A stretch of 64,000 bases of DNA from Bacillus sp. FJAT-27916 (GTDB taxonomy: Bacteria; Bacillota; Bacilli; Bacillales; Pradoshiaceae): assembly GCF_001183965.1 (NCBI RefSeq), contig NZ_LFZV01000001.1, positions 2,984,352 to 3,048,351 on the forward strand, given 5' to 3'. Under the pieces are notes generated by a model, which was not told the origin of the DNA, did not search any database, and saw only the letters and a program-made list of their open reading frames with translations. Position 1 is the first letter of the stretch. Every line of letters starts with the position of its first letter. Both the position numbers and the translations under genes were made by a program. Positions 1 to 7,826 of this stretch are shown piece by piece.

Positions 1-374
1 GCATCATATTTAAAGGTAAAACCTGAGGCATAAATGTAATCAATAAAGGTTTGCAGCTTTGCCGGAATGGTTAAATTCCAAAGAGGGAAGGCAAACACGA
101 TAATATCTGCACTAGCAAAGGCATCCATGGCTTTTTGCTTTGCTTTCAACAGACGGCTTTCTTCCTCAGTTAACTCTTCACCTGATTGGGTCTTGCCAAA
201 TGCATCGAATAAAGTCTGCCCGAAATAAGGGGTATCCTCTTCATACACATCATAAGTGGAAACATTCAGTTTCCCTTCTTCTCGCACGGTCTCCATAAAA
301 ACTTCATACATCTTGCTGGAGATTCCCTCTGTCGCCGGACGATTATTCGCCTTAACCACTAACACATTTGTCAT
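1..374 (-). CDS. azoR: FMN-dependent NADH-azoreductase, N-terminal part (runs off the left edge)
   Basis: Reading leftward from the ATG at 374, the protein begins MTNVLVVKANNRP and continues without a stop to base 1, so about 124 residues are visible. The flavodoxin-like opening strand, the segment SSKMYEVFMETV and the motif FAFPLWNLTIPAKLQTF are typical of the AzoR/AcpD family, which uses NADH and FMN to reduce azo dyes and quinones in the cytoplasm and is linked to thiol or quinone stress in Bacillus. The C-terminus and downstream neighbour lie outside the window. It is divergent from the GyrI-like gene to the right. Family assignment is firm; the paralogue (azoR1 or azoR2 type) cannot be told. 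Confidence 0.85.
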   Translation of the reverse strand, partial: MTNVLVVKANNRPATEGISSKMYEVFMETVREEGKLNVSTYDVYEEDTPYFGQTLFDAFGKTQSGEELTEEESRLLKAKQKAMDAFASADIIVFAFPLWNLTIPAKLQTFIDYIYASGFTFKYD

Positions 375-673
375 TTATTCAGTACCTCCAATTACTCCAT
401 TTCATTTATATCCTACTTAATTCCTACTCATTCACCCCGGAATTAGCTGAGTTAGAATATCACTGTTTAGAAAAATTCACAAAAAATCTAGCTCAGATTA
501 ATAAAAAACAGAACGTTCTTCCCATTTCATCATCTGCACATCTACTCTATATATCCTTAGGACACTCCAAAAGAATGATTTTAATACAGGAAAATCATCA
601 CATCTAAATAGTGGGTATTTACAGAGATGAATAAGCGGGTAAGAACAGAAGAAAAAGATAGTAGGTGACCAAT
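375..673. other. Divergent intergenic region
   Basis: AT-rich stretch between the divergent azoreductase and GyrI-like genes. It must hold both promoters, but I see no convincing operator. A 79-codon open frame at 368-607 overlaps the azoR start, has no ribosome binding site and reads like random sequence; I do not call it. Confidence 0.4.
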
Positions 674-1324
674 ATGAGTATGAACAAGGTGGACTTCAAG
701 AAGATAGAGAAAAACTTATACAACCCGCCGGCGCGGCCTGTAATAGCTGAAGTACCAGAAATGTCTTTTTTGATGATTGATGGAAGCGGGGATCCAAATG
801 ATGAAAAAGGGGAATACCAAAAGGCTGTCGAGATGCTCTATACCCTTTCATATACAATTAAGATGAGTAAGAAAGGAAGTCATCCGATCGATCATTACTT
901 TGACTACGTTGTTCCGCCTCTTGAAGGACTGTGGTGGACAGAGAATCCTCATGACCTCTCAGATAAGAAGCATTTCCTGTGGACTGCTATGATTCGCCAG
1001 CCAAGCTTCGTTAATGAGGAGGCCGTGAAATGGGCGAAGGAGGAAGCCAGCAGGAAAAAACCTTCATTAGACTTTACAAAGGTTTATCTGTCCGTATATA
1101 AGGAAGGCAGAACGGTCCAAATGATGCATATAGGATCCTATGATACTGAACAGGAAACCTTCCAACAAATGGAGGAATACATGGTAGAGCATCAGCTGCA
1201 AAGACCATTGACGTGTGAAAGAAAGCATCATGAAATCTACCTTTCTGACCCGAGAAGAACAAGAACGGACCGGCTTAAAACGATAATCCGGCTGCCTGTT
1301 GAGCCAATGGAAGGAAAAGCCTGA
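674..1324 (+). CDS. GyrI-like small-molecule-binding domain protein
   Basis: A 216-residue protein with the look of a stand-alone GyrI-like/SOUL-fold effector-binding protein: an N-terminal segment VIAEVPEMSFLMIDGSGDPN, then WTAMIRQPSFV, and a C-terminal block with MMHIGSYDTE and HHEIYLSDPRR that recurs in this family. Such proteins bind hydrophobic drugs or ligands and are often unlinked to a DNA-binding domain; no HTH is seen here. I chose the ATG at 674 because AGGTGA at 663-668 lies five bases before it; an upstream GTG at 665 would overlap that site. A strong terminator follows directly. The precise ligand is unknown. Confidence 0.75.
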   Translation: MSMNKVDFKKIEKNLYNPPARPVIAEVPEMSFLMIDGSGDPNDEKGEYQKAVEMLYTLSYTIKMSKKGSHPIDHYFDYVVPPLEGLWWTENPHDLSDKKHFLWTAMIRQPSFVNEEAVKWAKEEASRKKPSLDFTKVYLSVYKEGRTVQMMHIGSYDTEQETFQQMEEYMVEHQLQRPLTCERKHHEIYLSDPRRTRTDRLKTIIRLPVEPMEGKA

Positions 1325-1353
1325 ACACCCCTTACGTGTTCAGGCTTTTCTTT
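1315..1353 (+). terminator. Rho-independent terminator
   Basis: Perfect stem AAAAGCCTGAACAC / GTGTTCAGGCTTTT around a seven-base loop, followed by TCTTTT. It overlaps the stop codon of the GyrI-like gene. Confidence 0.9.
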
Positions 1354-1692
1354 TGTGTATCTTCTAAAATCAATTGTTTTAATGGCACCGCTGGGCGTAT
1401 AAGCTAATAACGACGTAATCAAACGTGTTCTCCTTAAACAAAGAATTATATCGTTGATTGTTTCAATTCAAATAGCTTCCCACTGAAGCATTAGAACCAC
1501 TGCTGCGGGGAATCGCAAGCCGTGTAATTTTGCTTTGATATCAACTATGATATAATAGATTCACATTTTCCTTTTTTTACTAGGTAAACAAACAGGTTCC
1601 AACACTGCATGATCTGCTGTATATAAACAACCGGACCTGCTCTTGTCCATCCATAAATGAGGCAGATTACTTTTCTTGCAGGAGGGGATACC
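1354..1692. other. Intergenic region and leader of the B12-STAS operon
   Basis: About 340 bases without a gene. TATAAT near 1551-1556 is the best -10 for the downstream operon and would give a leader of roughly 130 bases. I find no good -35, no SigB-type pair and no clear riboswitch fold; a cobalamin riboswitch would need a longer conserved core than is visible here. Confidence 0.4.
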
Positions 1693-1998
1693 ATGTATAC
1701 TGTTTTCTCAACTTTCCTTGTTCCAGACGAAAAAGCGGATGAGGTTATTCAAATCTACCAAAATCGTTCGAAGCTTGTTGACCAAGCTTCAGGCTTTATT
1801 GACTTTCTGCTCCTGCAAAACGATCGCCGATCAGGTGAATTAACTGTCCAGCTTCTTTTCGAGACGAAAGAGGATTATTTAAATTGGGCAAGAAGCAAGG
1901 AATTCAAACAAATCCATGATTTAGAGAAGAAGTACCCGGATCAAGAACTAGCTGCTATCATTCCAAAGGTGACAAAATATAAGGTGGTAGCAACTTAA
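1693..1998 (+). CDS. ABM/heme-degrading-monooxygenase-like protein
   Basis: A 101-residue protein with the dimeric alpha-beta barrel pattern of antibiotic-biosynthesis-monooxygenase (ABM) domains: an N-terminal strand MYTVFSTFLVP, the helix preceding GFIDFLLLQND, and a second half with LLFETKEDYLNWARSKEF. Bacillus HmoA/HmoB heme monooxygenases belong to this fold, but I cannot confirm heme-binding residues, so the substrate is open. The start at 1693 is favoured over 1657 because AGGAGGGG lies five bases upstream. It is the first gene of a tight four-gene operon: its TAA overlaps the ATG of the next gene. The pairing with a cobalamin sensor suggests a role tied to oxygen, light or tetrapyrroles, which is inference. 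Confidence 0.65.
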   Translation: MYTVFSTFLVPDEKADEVIQIYQNRSKLVDQASGFIDFLLLQNDRRSGELTVQLLFETKEDYLNWARSKEFKQIHDLEKKYPDQELAAIIPKVTKYKVVAT

Positions 1999-2372
1999 TG
2001 AATACGACACAATTAATCAATCAAGTGACCATTCGTATATATGAACGCGACCCTTCCTTAAAAGAACGATACGGGGAAAAGGGCATTGCAAAATGTAAAG
2101 CGGACAACCAGCATCACTTAGACCATCTCCACACCGCTTCAGAATTGAAGGATTCAACCATTTTCACAGATTACACTAGATGGCTGAATGGAATCCTTCA
2201 AAAATTCCATATGGGAACGCAAACTCTCCTGGATAACTATGAAATCCTTGAAGAAGAATTAAACCATGTCCCGGAATCCGATCTTTCGTTAGAGAGAAGA
2301 GAGGCCTATCAAGCTCTTCTTTTGGAAGGTATACAGCTATTGGAGGCTGAAAAAGCAAAAGAGGAGGTGTAG
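1998..2372 (+). CDS. All-helical protein of the B12-STAS operon, function unknown
   Basis: This 124-residue protein is predicted to be helical throughout, without membrane segments or signal peptide. A histidine-rich segment (HHLDHLHTASEL, about residues 37-48) is followed by a DYTRWLNGIL motif and long acidic helices. From memory, the pattern of a His-leading helix, then DYxRW, then a leucine-rich helix occurs as an N-terminal module in some cobalamin-binding regulatory proteins; I could not check this. Its ATG overlaps the preceding stop and its own stop lies three bases before the B12-binding protein, so co-translation with that protein is likely. A structural partner or cap of the B12 protein is the most natural inference. 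Confidence 0.6.
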   Translation: MNTTQLINQVTIRIYERDPSLKERYGEKGIAKCKADNQHHLDHLHTASELKDSTIFTDYTRWLNGILQKFHMGTQTLLDNYEILEEELNHVPESDLSLERREAYQALLLEGIQLLEAEKAKEEV

Positions 2373-2375
2373 GAT

Positions 2376-3029
2376 ATGTACAAAGCAACCGAATTCGCCG
2401 ATATTCTGCTAAAGGGCAACTCTGTTCTCGCGTGGGAATATATAGAGAAGTATAAGGATGAAGAAATCCTCACAATCTATGAGAATATTATCACACCTGC
2501 CATGCACCAAATAGGGGCACTCTGGGAAAACAATGAAATCACCGTCGCGGATGAACATATAGCAACCGCTGTATGCGACTTTGTCCTCTCACGGATTTCT
2601 TCCATTCATATGTCAAGGCATGGTTCAGCTCCCCGTAAACGGGCCATGTTTTTATGCTTAGAAGGAGAACAGCATTTTCTTGGCTTGAAAATGGCTAATT
2701 TTCTGTTCATCGACCACGGCTGGGAGACGAAATATTTCGGGCCTAACCTGCCTTTAGAATATGCCCGGCATACCGCAGCAGAATGGGAGCCTGACGCGAT
2801 TGGCCTTTCTGTATCCATCGTCACCAATCTTCCAAAGCTGAAATCCTATTGTGACCAGCTTGAAGCCAGCTCCCCTTCTGCCACAATATTTGTCGGAGGC
2901 AGATTGGGAGCCAAGTACGACCTGACCAGTCATATTAGCAGAAACACACAAATTGTTGGAGATTTAACAGTCATAAATGATTGGCTGAAAAATTATCAAA
3001 TGGGAGAAAAAGAAAATGCAGCTTATTGA
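2376..3029 (+). CDS. Stand-alone cobalamin-binding, CarH-like sensor protein
   Basis: A 217-residue protein with the two modules of B12 photoreceptors but no DNA-binding domain. Residues 1-75 form a helical cap with W50, then exactly nine residues, then E60-H61: the Wx9EH motif of CarH/LitR that covers the adenosyl face. Residues 88-205 form a Rossmann-type B12 domain with E98-x-H100-xx-G103, the base-off lower-ligand motif, plus the loops GLSVSIVTNL and FVGGRLG. In CarH these features bind adenosylcobalamin and respond to light. Here output probably passes to the overlapping PAS-STAS protein, whose start lies 14 bases inside this gene. GAGGAGGTG sits before the ATG. B12 binding is well supported; light sensing is inferred. 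Confidence 0.85.
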   Translation: MYKATEFADILLKGNSVLAWEYIEKYKDEEILTIYENIITPAMHQIGALWENNEITVADEHIATAVCDFVLSRISSIHMSRHGSAPRKRAMFLCLEGEQHFLGLKMANFLFIDHGWETKYFGPNLPLEYARHTAAEWEPDAIGLSVSIVTNLPKLKSYCDQLEASSPSATIFVGGRLGAKYDLTSHISRNTQIVGDLTVINDWLKNYQMGEKENAAY

Positions 3030-3777
3030 TATCCCGCTTCCCCTCCCTTATATAGTAATTGAATCTAATGGCAGAATTGTCAGCTCGAATTCACGGGCAC
3101 TCAATCTCTTTGACCTGCGTACCAAGCAAATTGATGACATTATCGACCAGGAGAGCATGAATAAGTTAATCACCAACACATGGCAGCAGGATGAGCAGCA
3201 GCCCATTGAGGTCGTATTAAAGACACGAAGTAATCCCCTTTCCCTCTTTGATTTATTCATCTCATGGGATCACGAGGATAAGCTTCACATCCTTTTCGCC
3301 TCAAAGGATAAAACGACTCAAGGCTATACCGACCAAATCATGCAGCTGCAAAGCCGCCTGGCCAATACAAACTTTGAGCTATATGAACAAAAGGAGAAAT
3401 TGGAGAGAACGATTTACCGATTGAACTCACTATCCGGCCCCTTCATCCCCTTAACGGCGACGATGGGATATATCCCCTTATTCGGCGATCTAACGGAGGA
3501 GATGATTCATGTGATCTCTGCCAATGTCCTGCATTCCATCTTTGTTGGTGAGTATGACGATGTACTGGTAGATCTCACCTCCATCGCGGATATTAAGGAG
3601 AGTGGCATCAGCAAGTTTATGGACCTCCTCAAGACCATTCATCTCATGAATGGGAATAAGGTACAAATTATTGGTGCAAACCCGCGGCTAGCCAAGATCC
3701 TTTATAAAGAAAAATTTAGCCTATATGTTACCTTTAAGCCTTCCTTACAATATGTACTGAAGAATTATTATCAATAA
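3016..3777 (+). CDS. PAS-like / coiled-coil / STAS-domain signalling protein
   Basis: A 253-residue cytoplasmic protein. Residues 1-100 look like a degenerate PAS domain (PYIVIESNGRIVSSN, then LDL-type strands ending HILFASKD). Residues 104-135 form a charged coiled coil. Residues 140-250 are a STAS domain of the RsbR/YtvA type, recognisable by PFIPLTATMGYIPLFGDLT, DVLVDLTSIADIKESGI and KVQIIGANPRLAKILY; T188 in DLTS sits where RsbR-family proteins carry a phosphorylated Thr. It overlaps the B12 protein by 14 bases, implying translational coupling and equal amounts. By analogy with YtvA (LOV-STAS), it may feed a B12-borne signal into a stressosome-like switch; no kinase or phosphatase is encoded nearby. 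Confidence 0.75.
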   Translation: MQLIDIPLPLPYIVIESNGRIVSSNSRALNLFDLRTKQIDDIIDQESMNKLITNTWQQDEQQPIEVVLKTRSNPLSLFDLFISWDHEDKLHILFASKDKTTQGYTDQIMQLQSRLANTNFELYEQKEKLERTIYRLNSLSGPFIPLTATMGYIPLFGDLTEEMIHVISANVLHSIFVGEYDDVLVDLTSIADIKESGISKFMDLLKTIHLMNGNKVQIIGANPRLAKILYKEKFSLYVTFKPSLQYVLKNYYQ

Positions 3778-3780
3778 AAA

Positions 3781-3814
3781 AGGTACAAGCCAGCAGCTTG
3801 TACCTTTCCCTTTT
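3781..3814. terminator. Terminator between convergent genes
   Basis: Perfect 10-bp stem AGGTACAAGC / GCTTGTACCT with a five-base loop, preceded by an A-run and followed by a T-rich tract. It ends the B12-STAS operon and probably also the opposing oxidoreductase gene. Confidence 0.85.
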
Positions 3815-4481
3815 ATTCCTTGGAAGCGAGTCCGACAGACTGGAAGATATAACGATCATCCGATACCGCACGCACGAGAAAATCTGCGACATCTGCGCGG
3901 GAAATGCTGCGGCTACCGCTCGGAATACCTTCAGTTGTCTCTTCATATCGCCCTGTATGCGGCTTATCCGTTAAGCCCATTGGTCTAGCAATAGTCCATT
4001 TGAAATCATAGGACTTATAAACCTCGACTGCGTGGCGATGGTCTTCAAGGACATTGCCTAGCAGCTTCATTGTCATTTTCCCCATCATGCCTGGTATTTC
4101 CTTGTCAATTCCAGCAGAAGCCATGTAAACAATCCTGTCCACTCCATTACGCGCCATCGCCTCTGCTACCGTACCAGCCATTTCACGCAGAATAGTCGTC
4201 TTTGCCAATCCACTATTAGATCCTACACAGGAGATTACCGCCTCCTGTCCCTTTATGGCAGAATTAACAGCTTCACTATCTGTTGCGTCCCCTTGCACGA
4301 CTGTCAGCCGCTCATGAGTCAGCTTGAGCTTTTCTGGTGTGCGCATAAATGCCGTTACGTTATGGCCTGCATCTAATGCTTGTTGAACAGCCAATTGCCC
4401 TGTTTTTCCCGACGCCCCAATAATTACGATATTCACGTTCTTCCTTGCCCCCATCTTATCGTTTTCCTTCTCATTCATCAT
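3813..4481 (-). CDS. NAD(P)-binding oxidoreductase (NmrA / flavin-reductase-like)
   Basis: A 222-residue atypical short-chain dehydrogenase-like protein. The dinucleotide-binding loop is VIIGASGKTGQLAVQQAL (GxxGxTG type), followed by FMRTPEKL, VVQGDATD and the segment VDRIVYMASAGI. Proteins of this size and pattern (YwnB-like, biliverdin-reductase-B/flavin-reductase-like) bind NADPH; the substrate is rarely known. The N-terminal dozen residues are polar and may be untranslated: an internal ATG eleven codons in (encoding MGARKN) has AAGGA upstream, while the longest start has only a weak GGTG. The gene is convergent with the B12-STAS operon and shares its terminator. Confidence 0.75.
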   Translation of the reverse strand: MMNEKENDKMGARKNVNIVIIGASGKTGQLAVQQALDAGHNVTAFMRTPEKLKLTHERLTVVQGDATDSEAVNSAIKGQEAVISCVGSNSGLAKTTILREMAGTVAEAMARNGVDRIVYMASAGIDKEIPGMMGKMTMKLLGNVLEDHRHAVEVYKSYDFKWTIARPMGLTDKPHTGRYEETTEGIPSGSRSISRADVADFLVRAVSDDRYIFQSVGLASKE

Positions 4482-4644
4482 ATCACCATTCCATTCGTCA
4501 GTCCTCTACAGTGCTTATATAGCCCTATTTATCAACCACCCTACATTTCACCCTTGATATTGCGAAGAAACTGCCGAAGTAAAGATTAGAGAGAAATAGA
4601 TTGTCATCTCTGGAACATCACCATCTAATAGGGAGCTGAAGGAA

Positions 4645-5139
4645 ATGGCTAGCATTGCGACGGATATTTTCTATCAATTTTTCAAGGATGATGGAAAATT
4701 AAGAGACATTTTTGTCACAAGAACCTCTAAGGAGGACTGGAACCAACTGTGGGATTTTATCCTTCAGAATTCCAGCTCAGTCCTTGTCGTGGATGGACAA
4801 GAAACTCATAAACTTCCGCAGAGGATCCATGGACTTTTTGCAGAACTATACAATAAGCATATTTATCTTTATATTACCTACGAGGGTGCACGGTTTGCCC
4901 TCCATTTCATACACCTGAATAAAATAGAATTTGATGTGTGCCCAAGGGAGATTAAAGATGTTGACGGGCTAATAGCCATCCTGAATTTCATGAAAAGGAT
5001 TGCCCGCCTCCTTGGCAAAAACATCTCACTCTCAATGGAGAATAGCCATAATCACCCTTTGTTGACCATTACCCCGGCTCATAAATGTATTCCTCATTAC
5101 CGTAGTATGAATAGCCTTTCCTTAAAGATAATCAACTAG
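4645..5139 (+). CDS. Hypothetical protein
   Basis: A 164-residue soluble protein that I do not recognise. It reads as a compact alpha/beta domain (residues 1-130: a helical start, LWDFILQNSSSVLVVDGQE, then strands HIYLYITYEGARFALHFIHL) followed by a polar tail containing NSHNHPLLTITPAHKC. No signal peptide, membrane segment or obvious catalytic motif is visible. A purine-rich GAAGGAA precedes the ATG. It is monocistronic, between the oxidoreductase gene and the riboswitch-controlled queuosine operon, with no obvious functional link to either. Codon use looks like its neighbours. Confidence 0.65.
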   Translation: MASIATDIFYQFFKDDGKLRDIFVTRTSKEDWNQLWDFILQNSSSVLVVDGQETHKLPQRIHGLFAELYNKHIYLYITYEGARFALHFIHLNKIEFDVCPREIKDVDGLIAILNFMKRIARLLGKNISLSMENSHNHPLLTITPAHKCIPHYRSMNSLSLKIIN

Positions 5140-5213
5140 AATAATCTGTATTTTTTCACTTTTCATAATTGCGCAATGTCACGTTTTGTGCTAAAGTTAG
5201 CAAGAATTAAATA

Positions 5214-5253
5214 CGACAGTTCGTTAGACCATCCTGTCGCTAAACAAAACTAG
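5214..5253 (+). promoter_or_regulatory. preQ1-I riboswitch aptamer
   Basis: Compact H-type pseudoknot: P1 CGACAG (5214-5219) pairs with CTGTCG (5234-5239); loop 1 starts with the conserved TTC; TAG (5225-5227) can pair with CTA (5250-5252) at the end of an A-rich tail, AAACAAAACTA. This is the class I preQ1 layout, in the expected place before queDECF. Ligand binding should favour the terminator at 5283-5305 and lower expression when preQ1 is plentiful. Confidence 0.85.
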
Positions 5254-5282
5254 GCATATACACATGAACTACAGTGTAAGAT

Positions 5283-5305
5283 GGGCCTTTTTAGGCCCTT
5301 TTTTT
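5283..5305 (+). terminator. Riboswitch expression-platform terminator
   Basis: Stem GGGCCT / AGGCCC with a TTTT loop, then seven Ts. The aptamer's AGGC (5252-5255) can compete for GCCT, which fits a transcription-attenuation switch. Confidence 0.85.
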
Positions 5306-5315
5306 GCACTCCAGG

Positions 5316-5359
5316 GGATTTGCATGCTGAAAAACGTTTAGCCTGCAAATCCTTTTTTT
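5316..5359 (+). terminator. Second terminator-like hairpin before queD
   Basis: Stem GGATTTGCA (5316-5324) / TGCAAATCC (5344-5352), with an inner GCT/AGC extension, followed by seven Ts. It lies only about 12 bases before the queD ribosome binding site, so the leader carries two hairpin-T structures in series. Confidence 0.8.
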
Positions 5360-5381
5360 GTGTATATTGAGGAGGAAAACA

Positions 5382-5825
5382 ATGTTTATCCTAAAGAGTG
5401 AAATCCAGTTTGACACAGCCCATTATTTAAGCGGCTATACCGGAAAATGCGCCAATCTGCATGGCCACCGTTACCGCGTAATCGCCAAGGTGGCAAGTGA
5501 AAGCTTACATGCAGAGGGACAGCTTAGGGGCATGGTAGAAGATTTCGGGACAATTAAGCAAGCCTTAAGAGAAATCGAGAAATTATTTGACCATAAGCTA
5601 TTGATTGAAGATAACGCGGAAGGTCAGGAGGTTGCCCGTCAACTGCAGGAAGGCCCCACTGACTTTGACTTATACATGGTTCCTTATCGCCCGACAGCAG
5701 AGGAAATGAGCCGTCATATATATCAGCTCTTGAAAAAAATGAATATACAAGTCTGTGAAGTTGAGGTTTTCGAAACGCCTACTAATAGCTGTACATATTC
5801 AGAGGGTTCCATATGTTTAGGGTGA
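5382..5825 (+). CDS. queD: 6-carboxy-5,6,7,8-tetrahydropterin synthase QueD
   Basis: A 147-residue enzyme that converts dihydroneopterin triphosphate to 6-carboxytetrahydropterin, the second step after GTP in preQ0/queuosine synthesis. Visible active-site features are the zinc ligands H14, H27 and H29 (FDTAHYL and HGHRY) and the catalytic C23 in GKCANLHGH; the ending ETPTNSCTYSE is also typical. The start at 5382 is placed eight codons inside the longer open frame because AGGAGG lies just upstream of it. First gene of queD-queE-queC-queF, controlled by the preQ1 riboswitch. Its last 13 bases overlap queE. Confidence 0.95.
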   Translation: MFILKSEIQFDTAHYLSGYTGKCANLHGHRYRVIAKVASESLHAEGQLRGMVEDFGTIKQALREIEKLFDHKLLIEDNAEGQEVARQLQEGPTDFDLYMVPYRPTAEEMSRHIYQLLKKMNIQVCEVEVFETPTNSCTYSEGSICLG

Positions 5826-6481
5826 TTGAACGATTTATTTCGATTGATGGTGAAGGTCCAACATCCGGCGAGCTTGCGGCCTTTATTCGCTTTGAGGGCT
5901 GCAATCTTCGCTGTACCTGGTGTGACACGAAGTATTCATGGGACGGCTCATGTGCCTATGAGGAACAAAGTGCAGAGGAAATTTATCAATACATCAAGGA
6001 AAGCGGTGCCCGCAATGTGACATTGACTGGCGGGGAACCCCTTTTGCAGAAGGATATCCTTCTATTATTGGACCTTCTATCAGCCGATACGGAACTAAGA
6101 ATTCATATTGAAACAAACGGTGCTATGGATATTAGCAAGTATAAGGAACGATATCACGGCGCAAATATTTATTACATTCTTGACTACAAGCTACCTGGCA
6201 GCGGGATGCAGATGACAATGAAGGAAGCTAATTTCAAGCATATCGAACAAGAGGATGTTTATAAATTTGTCATCGCCTCTGAAGAGGATCTAAAGGAAAC
6301 ATGGAGAATCGTCAGCGAGCATGAGCTAACAAAGAAATGCCAGGTTTTCCTCAGTCCTGTTGTTGAATCCATTGAGCCAAAAAGGATTGTTGATTTCATG
6401 ATTGACCATAAATGGCATGATGTCAGGCTGCAAGTCCAGGTTCATAAGGTAATTTGGCCAAAGGATATGCGAGGAGTGTAA
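5813..6481 (+). CDS. queE: 7-carboxy-7-deazaguanine synthase QueE (radical SAM)
   Basis: A 222-residue radical-SAM enzyme that contracts the QueD product into 7-carboxy-7-deazaguanine. The [4Fe-4S] cysteines C30, C34 and C37 form CNLRCTWC, preceded by the family's GEGPTSGE segment; the SAM-binding stretch NVTLTGGEPLLQ and the later IETNGA are present. Length is close to that of other Bacillus QueE proteins. The gene overlaps queD at its start and is followed after 21 bases by queC, so all products are made from one transcript. Confidence 0.95.
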   Translation: MFRVIERFISIDGEGPTSGELAAFIRFEGCNLRCTWCDTKYSWDGSCAYEEQSAEEIYQYIKESGARNVTLTGGEPLLQKDILLLLDLLSADTELRIHIETNGAMDISKYKERYHGANIYYILDYKLPGSGMQMTMKEANFKHIEQEDVYKFVIASEEDLKETWRIVSEHELTKKCQVFLSPVVESIEPKRIVDFMIDHKWHDVRLQVQVHKVIWPKDMRGV

Positions 6482-6502
6482 GGATTTAATTGATTGGAGT
6501 GG

Positions 6503-7168
6503 ATGAAATTGAGTAATAAAGCTATTGTTGTTTTCAGCGGAGGCCAGGATTCAACGACCTGTCTGTTTTGGGCGCTGGAAAAATTCGATGAAGTGATTGC
6601 CGTTACATTCGACTATGGACAGCGTCATCATTTAGAGCTGGAATGTGCTTCAGACATCGCCCGCGAGCTTGGGATTGAACATCACATTTTAGATATGTCC
6701 CTATTAAACCAGCTTGCTCCAAATGCCCTCACGAGAGAGGATATTGCCATAACCGAAGATGAAAATGGACTGCCGTCTACTTTTGTGGAAGGACGGAACA
6801 TGCTGTTTCTCACCTTCGCGGGTATCCTGGCAAAAACAAAAGGAGCCAGCCATCTCGTAACAGGTGTCTGTGAAACGGACTTCAGCGGGTATCCGGATTG
6901 CCGCGATGTATTCATCAAGTCCCTCAATGTCACGATGAATCTTGCCATGGACTTCCCCTTTGTCGTCCATACACCCCTAATGTGGCTCGACAAATCAGAA
7001 ACGTGGGAGCTCGCTGATACCTTCGGCAAGCTTGAATATATCCGAACGAAAACATTAACCTGCTACAACGGCATAATCGGTGATGGATGTGGTGAATGCC
7101 CGTCCTGTAAGCTGAGACAAAACGGACTAGATATCTATCAAAAAAGGAAAATGGTGAATGCACAATGA
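6503..7168 (+). CDS. queC: 7-cyano-7-deazaguanine synthase QueC
   Basis: An ATP-dependent enzyme of about 221 residues that turns 7-carboxy-7-deazaguanine into preQ0. The P-loop-like pyrophosphatase motif is SGGQDS (residues 12-17), and four zinc-binding cysteines occur near the C-terminus in [16 protein letters not shown]. Start choice is uncertain: the ATG at 6503 lies only three bases after GGAG, whereas an in-frame TTG at 6509 has ideal spacing; either gives a normal N-terminus. The stop overlaps the queF ATG (ATGA at 7165-7168), indicating translational coupling. Confidence 0.93.
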   Translation: MKLSNKAIVVFSGGQDSTTCLFWALEKFDEVIAVTFDYGQRHHLELECASDIARELGIEHHILDMSLLNQLAPNALTREDIAITEDENGLPSTFVEGRNMLFLTFAGILAKTKGASHLVTGVCETDFSGYPDCRDVFIKSLNVTMNLAMDFPFVVHTPLMWLDKSETWELADTFGKLEYIRTKTLTCYNGIIGDGCGECPSCKLRQNGLDIYQKRKMVNAQ

Positions 7169-7668
7169 ATCATGAAGGAAGAGATGCAGCAGAACTAGAT
7201 GGCGTTACCTTGCTTGGAAATCAAGGGACAAAATATCCATACACGTATGATCCATCCATATTAGAGATCTTCGACAATAAGCATAATGATAATGACTACT
7301 GGGTGAAATTCAATTGTCCTGAATTCACAAGCCTATGCCCGATTACAGGCCAGCCTGACTTCGCAACAATTTACATCAGCTACATCCCAGGACCCAAAAT
7401 GGTTGAAAGTAAATCGTTGAAGCTCTATCTTTTCAGCTTCCGCAATCATGGCGATTTCCATGAGGACTGTATGAATATCATCATGAAGGATCTTATTAAG
7501 CTAATGGATCCCAAGTACATTGAAGTCTGGGGCAAATTCACCCCGCGCGGCGGCATTAGCATCGACCCGTATTGCAACTACGGTAAGCCTGGTACAAAAT
7601 TTGAGGAAATGGCTATGCACCGCCTGATGAATCATGATATGTATCCGGAGAAGATTGATAATCGATAA
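7165..7668 (+). CDS. queF: NADPH-dependent 7-cyano-7-deazaguanine reductase QueF
   Basis: A 167-residue unimodular nitrile reductase that makes preQ1 from preQ0, the last step before insertion into tRNA and the ligand of the riboswitch upstream. The nucleophile C58 lies in [11 protein letters not shown] with D65 seven residues later, and the signature [21 protein letters not shown] follows; [12 protein letters not shown] near the end is also conserved. Last gene of the que operon, followed by a strong terminator. Confidence 0.95.
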   Translation: MNHEGRDAAELDGVTLLGNQGTKYPYTYDPSILEIFDNKHNDNDYWVKFNCPEFTSLCPITGQPDFATIYISYIPGPKMVESKSLKLYLFSFRNHGDFHEDCMNIIMKDLIKLMDPKYIEVWGKFTPRGGISIDPYCNYGKPGTKFEEMAMHRLMNHDMYPEKIDNR

Positions 7669-7674
7669 GATTGG

Positions 7675-7697
7675 CGGGGCTTTGTCCCCGTTTTTTA
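7675..7697 (+). terminator. Terminator of the que operon
   Basis: CGGGG / CCCCG stem with a six-base loop followed by six Ts. Confidence 0.85.
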
Positions 7698-7826
7698 TTT
7701 GTACAGACATGGTACTTAATGAAGTGGAGCAAAGAATGATGGCAGCGTTTTTCTATGTGAATCGCCCATACCGTTTGAATATTGAACGTCTCATAGCCCC
7801 CCAACTCCGCTCCAAAAATCAAGCAC

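Noticed and set aside
368-607. 79-codon open frame
   Set aside because: Overlaps the azoR start region, has no ribosome binding site and no recognisable composition.
1354-1692. Cobalamin riboswitch in front of the B12-STAS operon
   Set aside because: No B12-box-like core or long structured leader could be recognised in the available 130-base leader.
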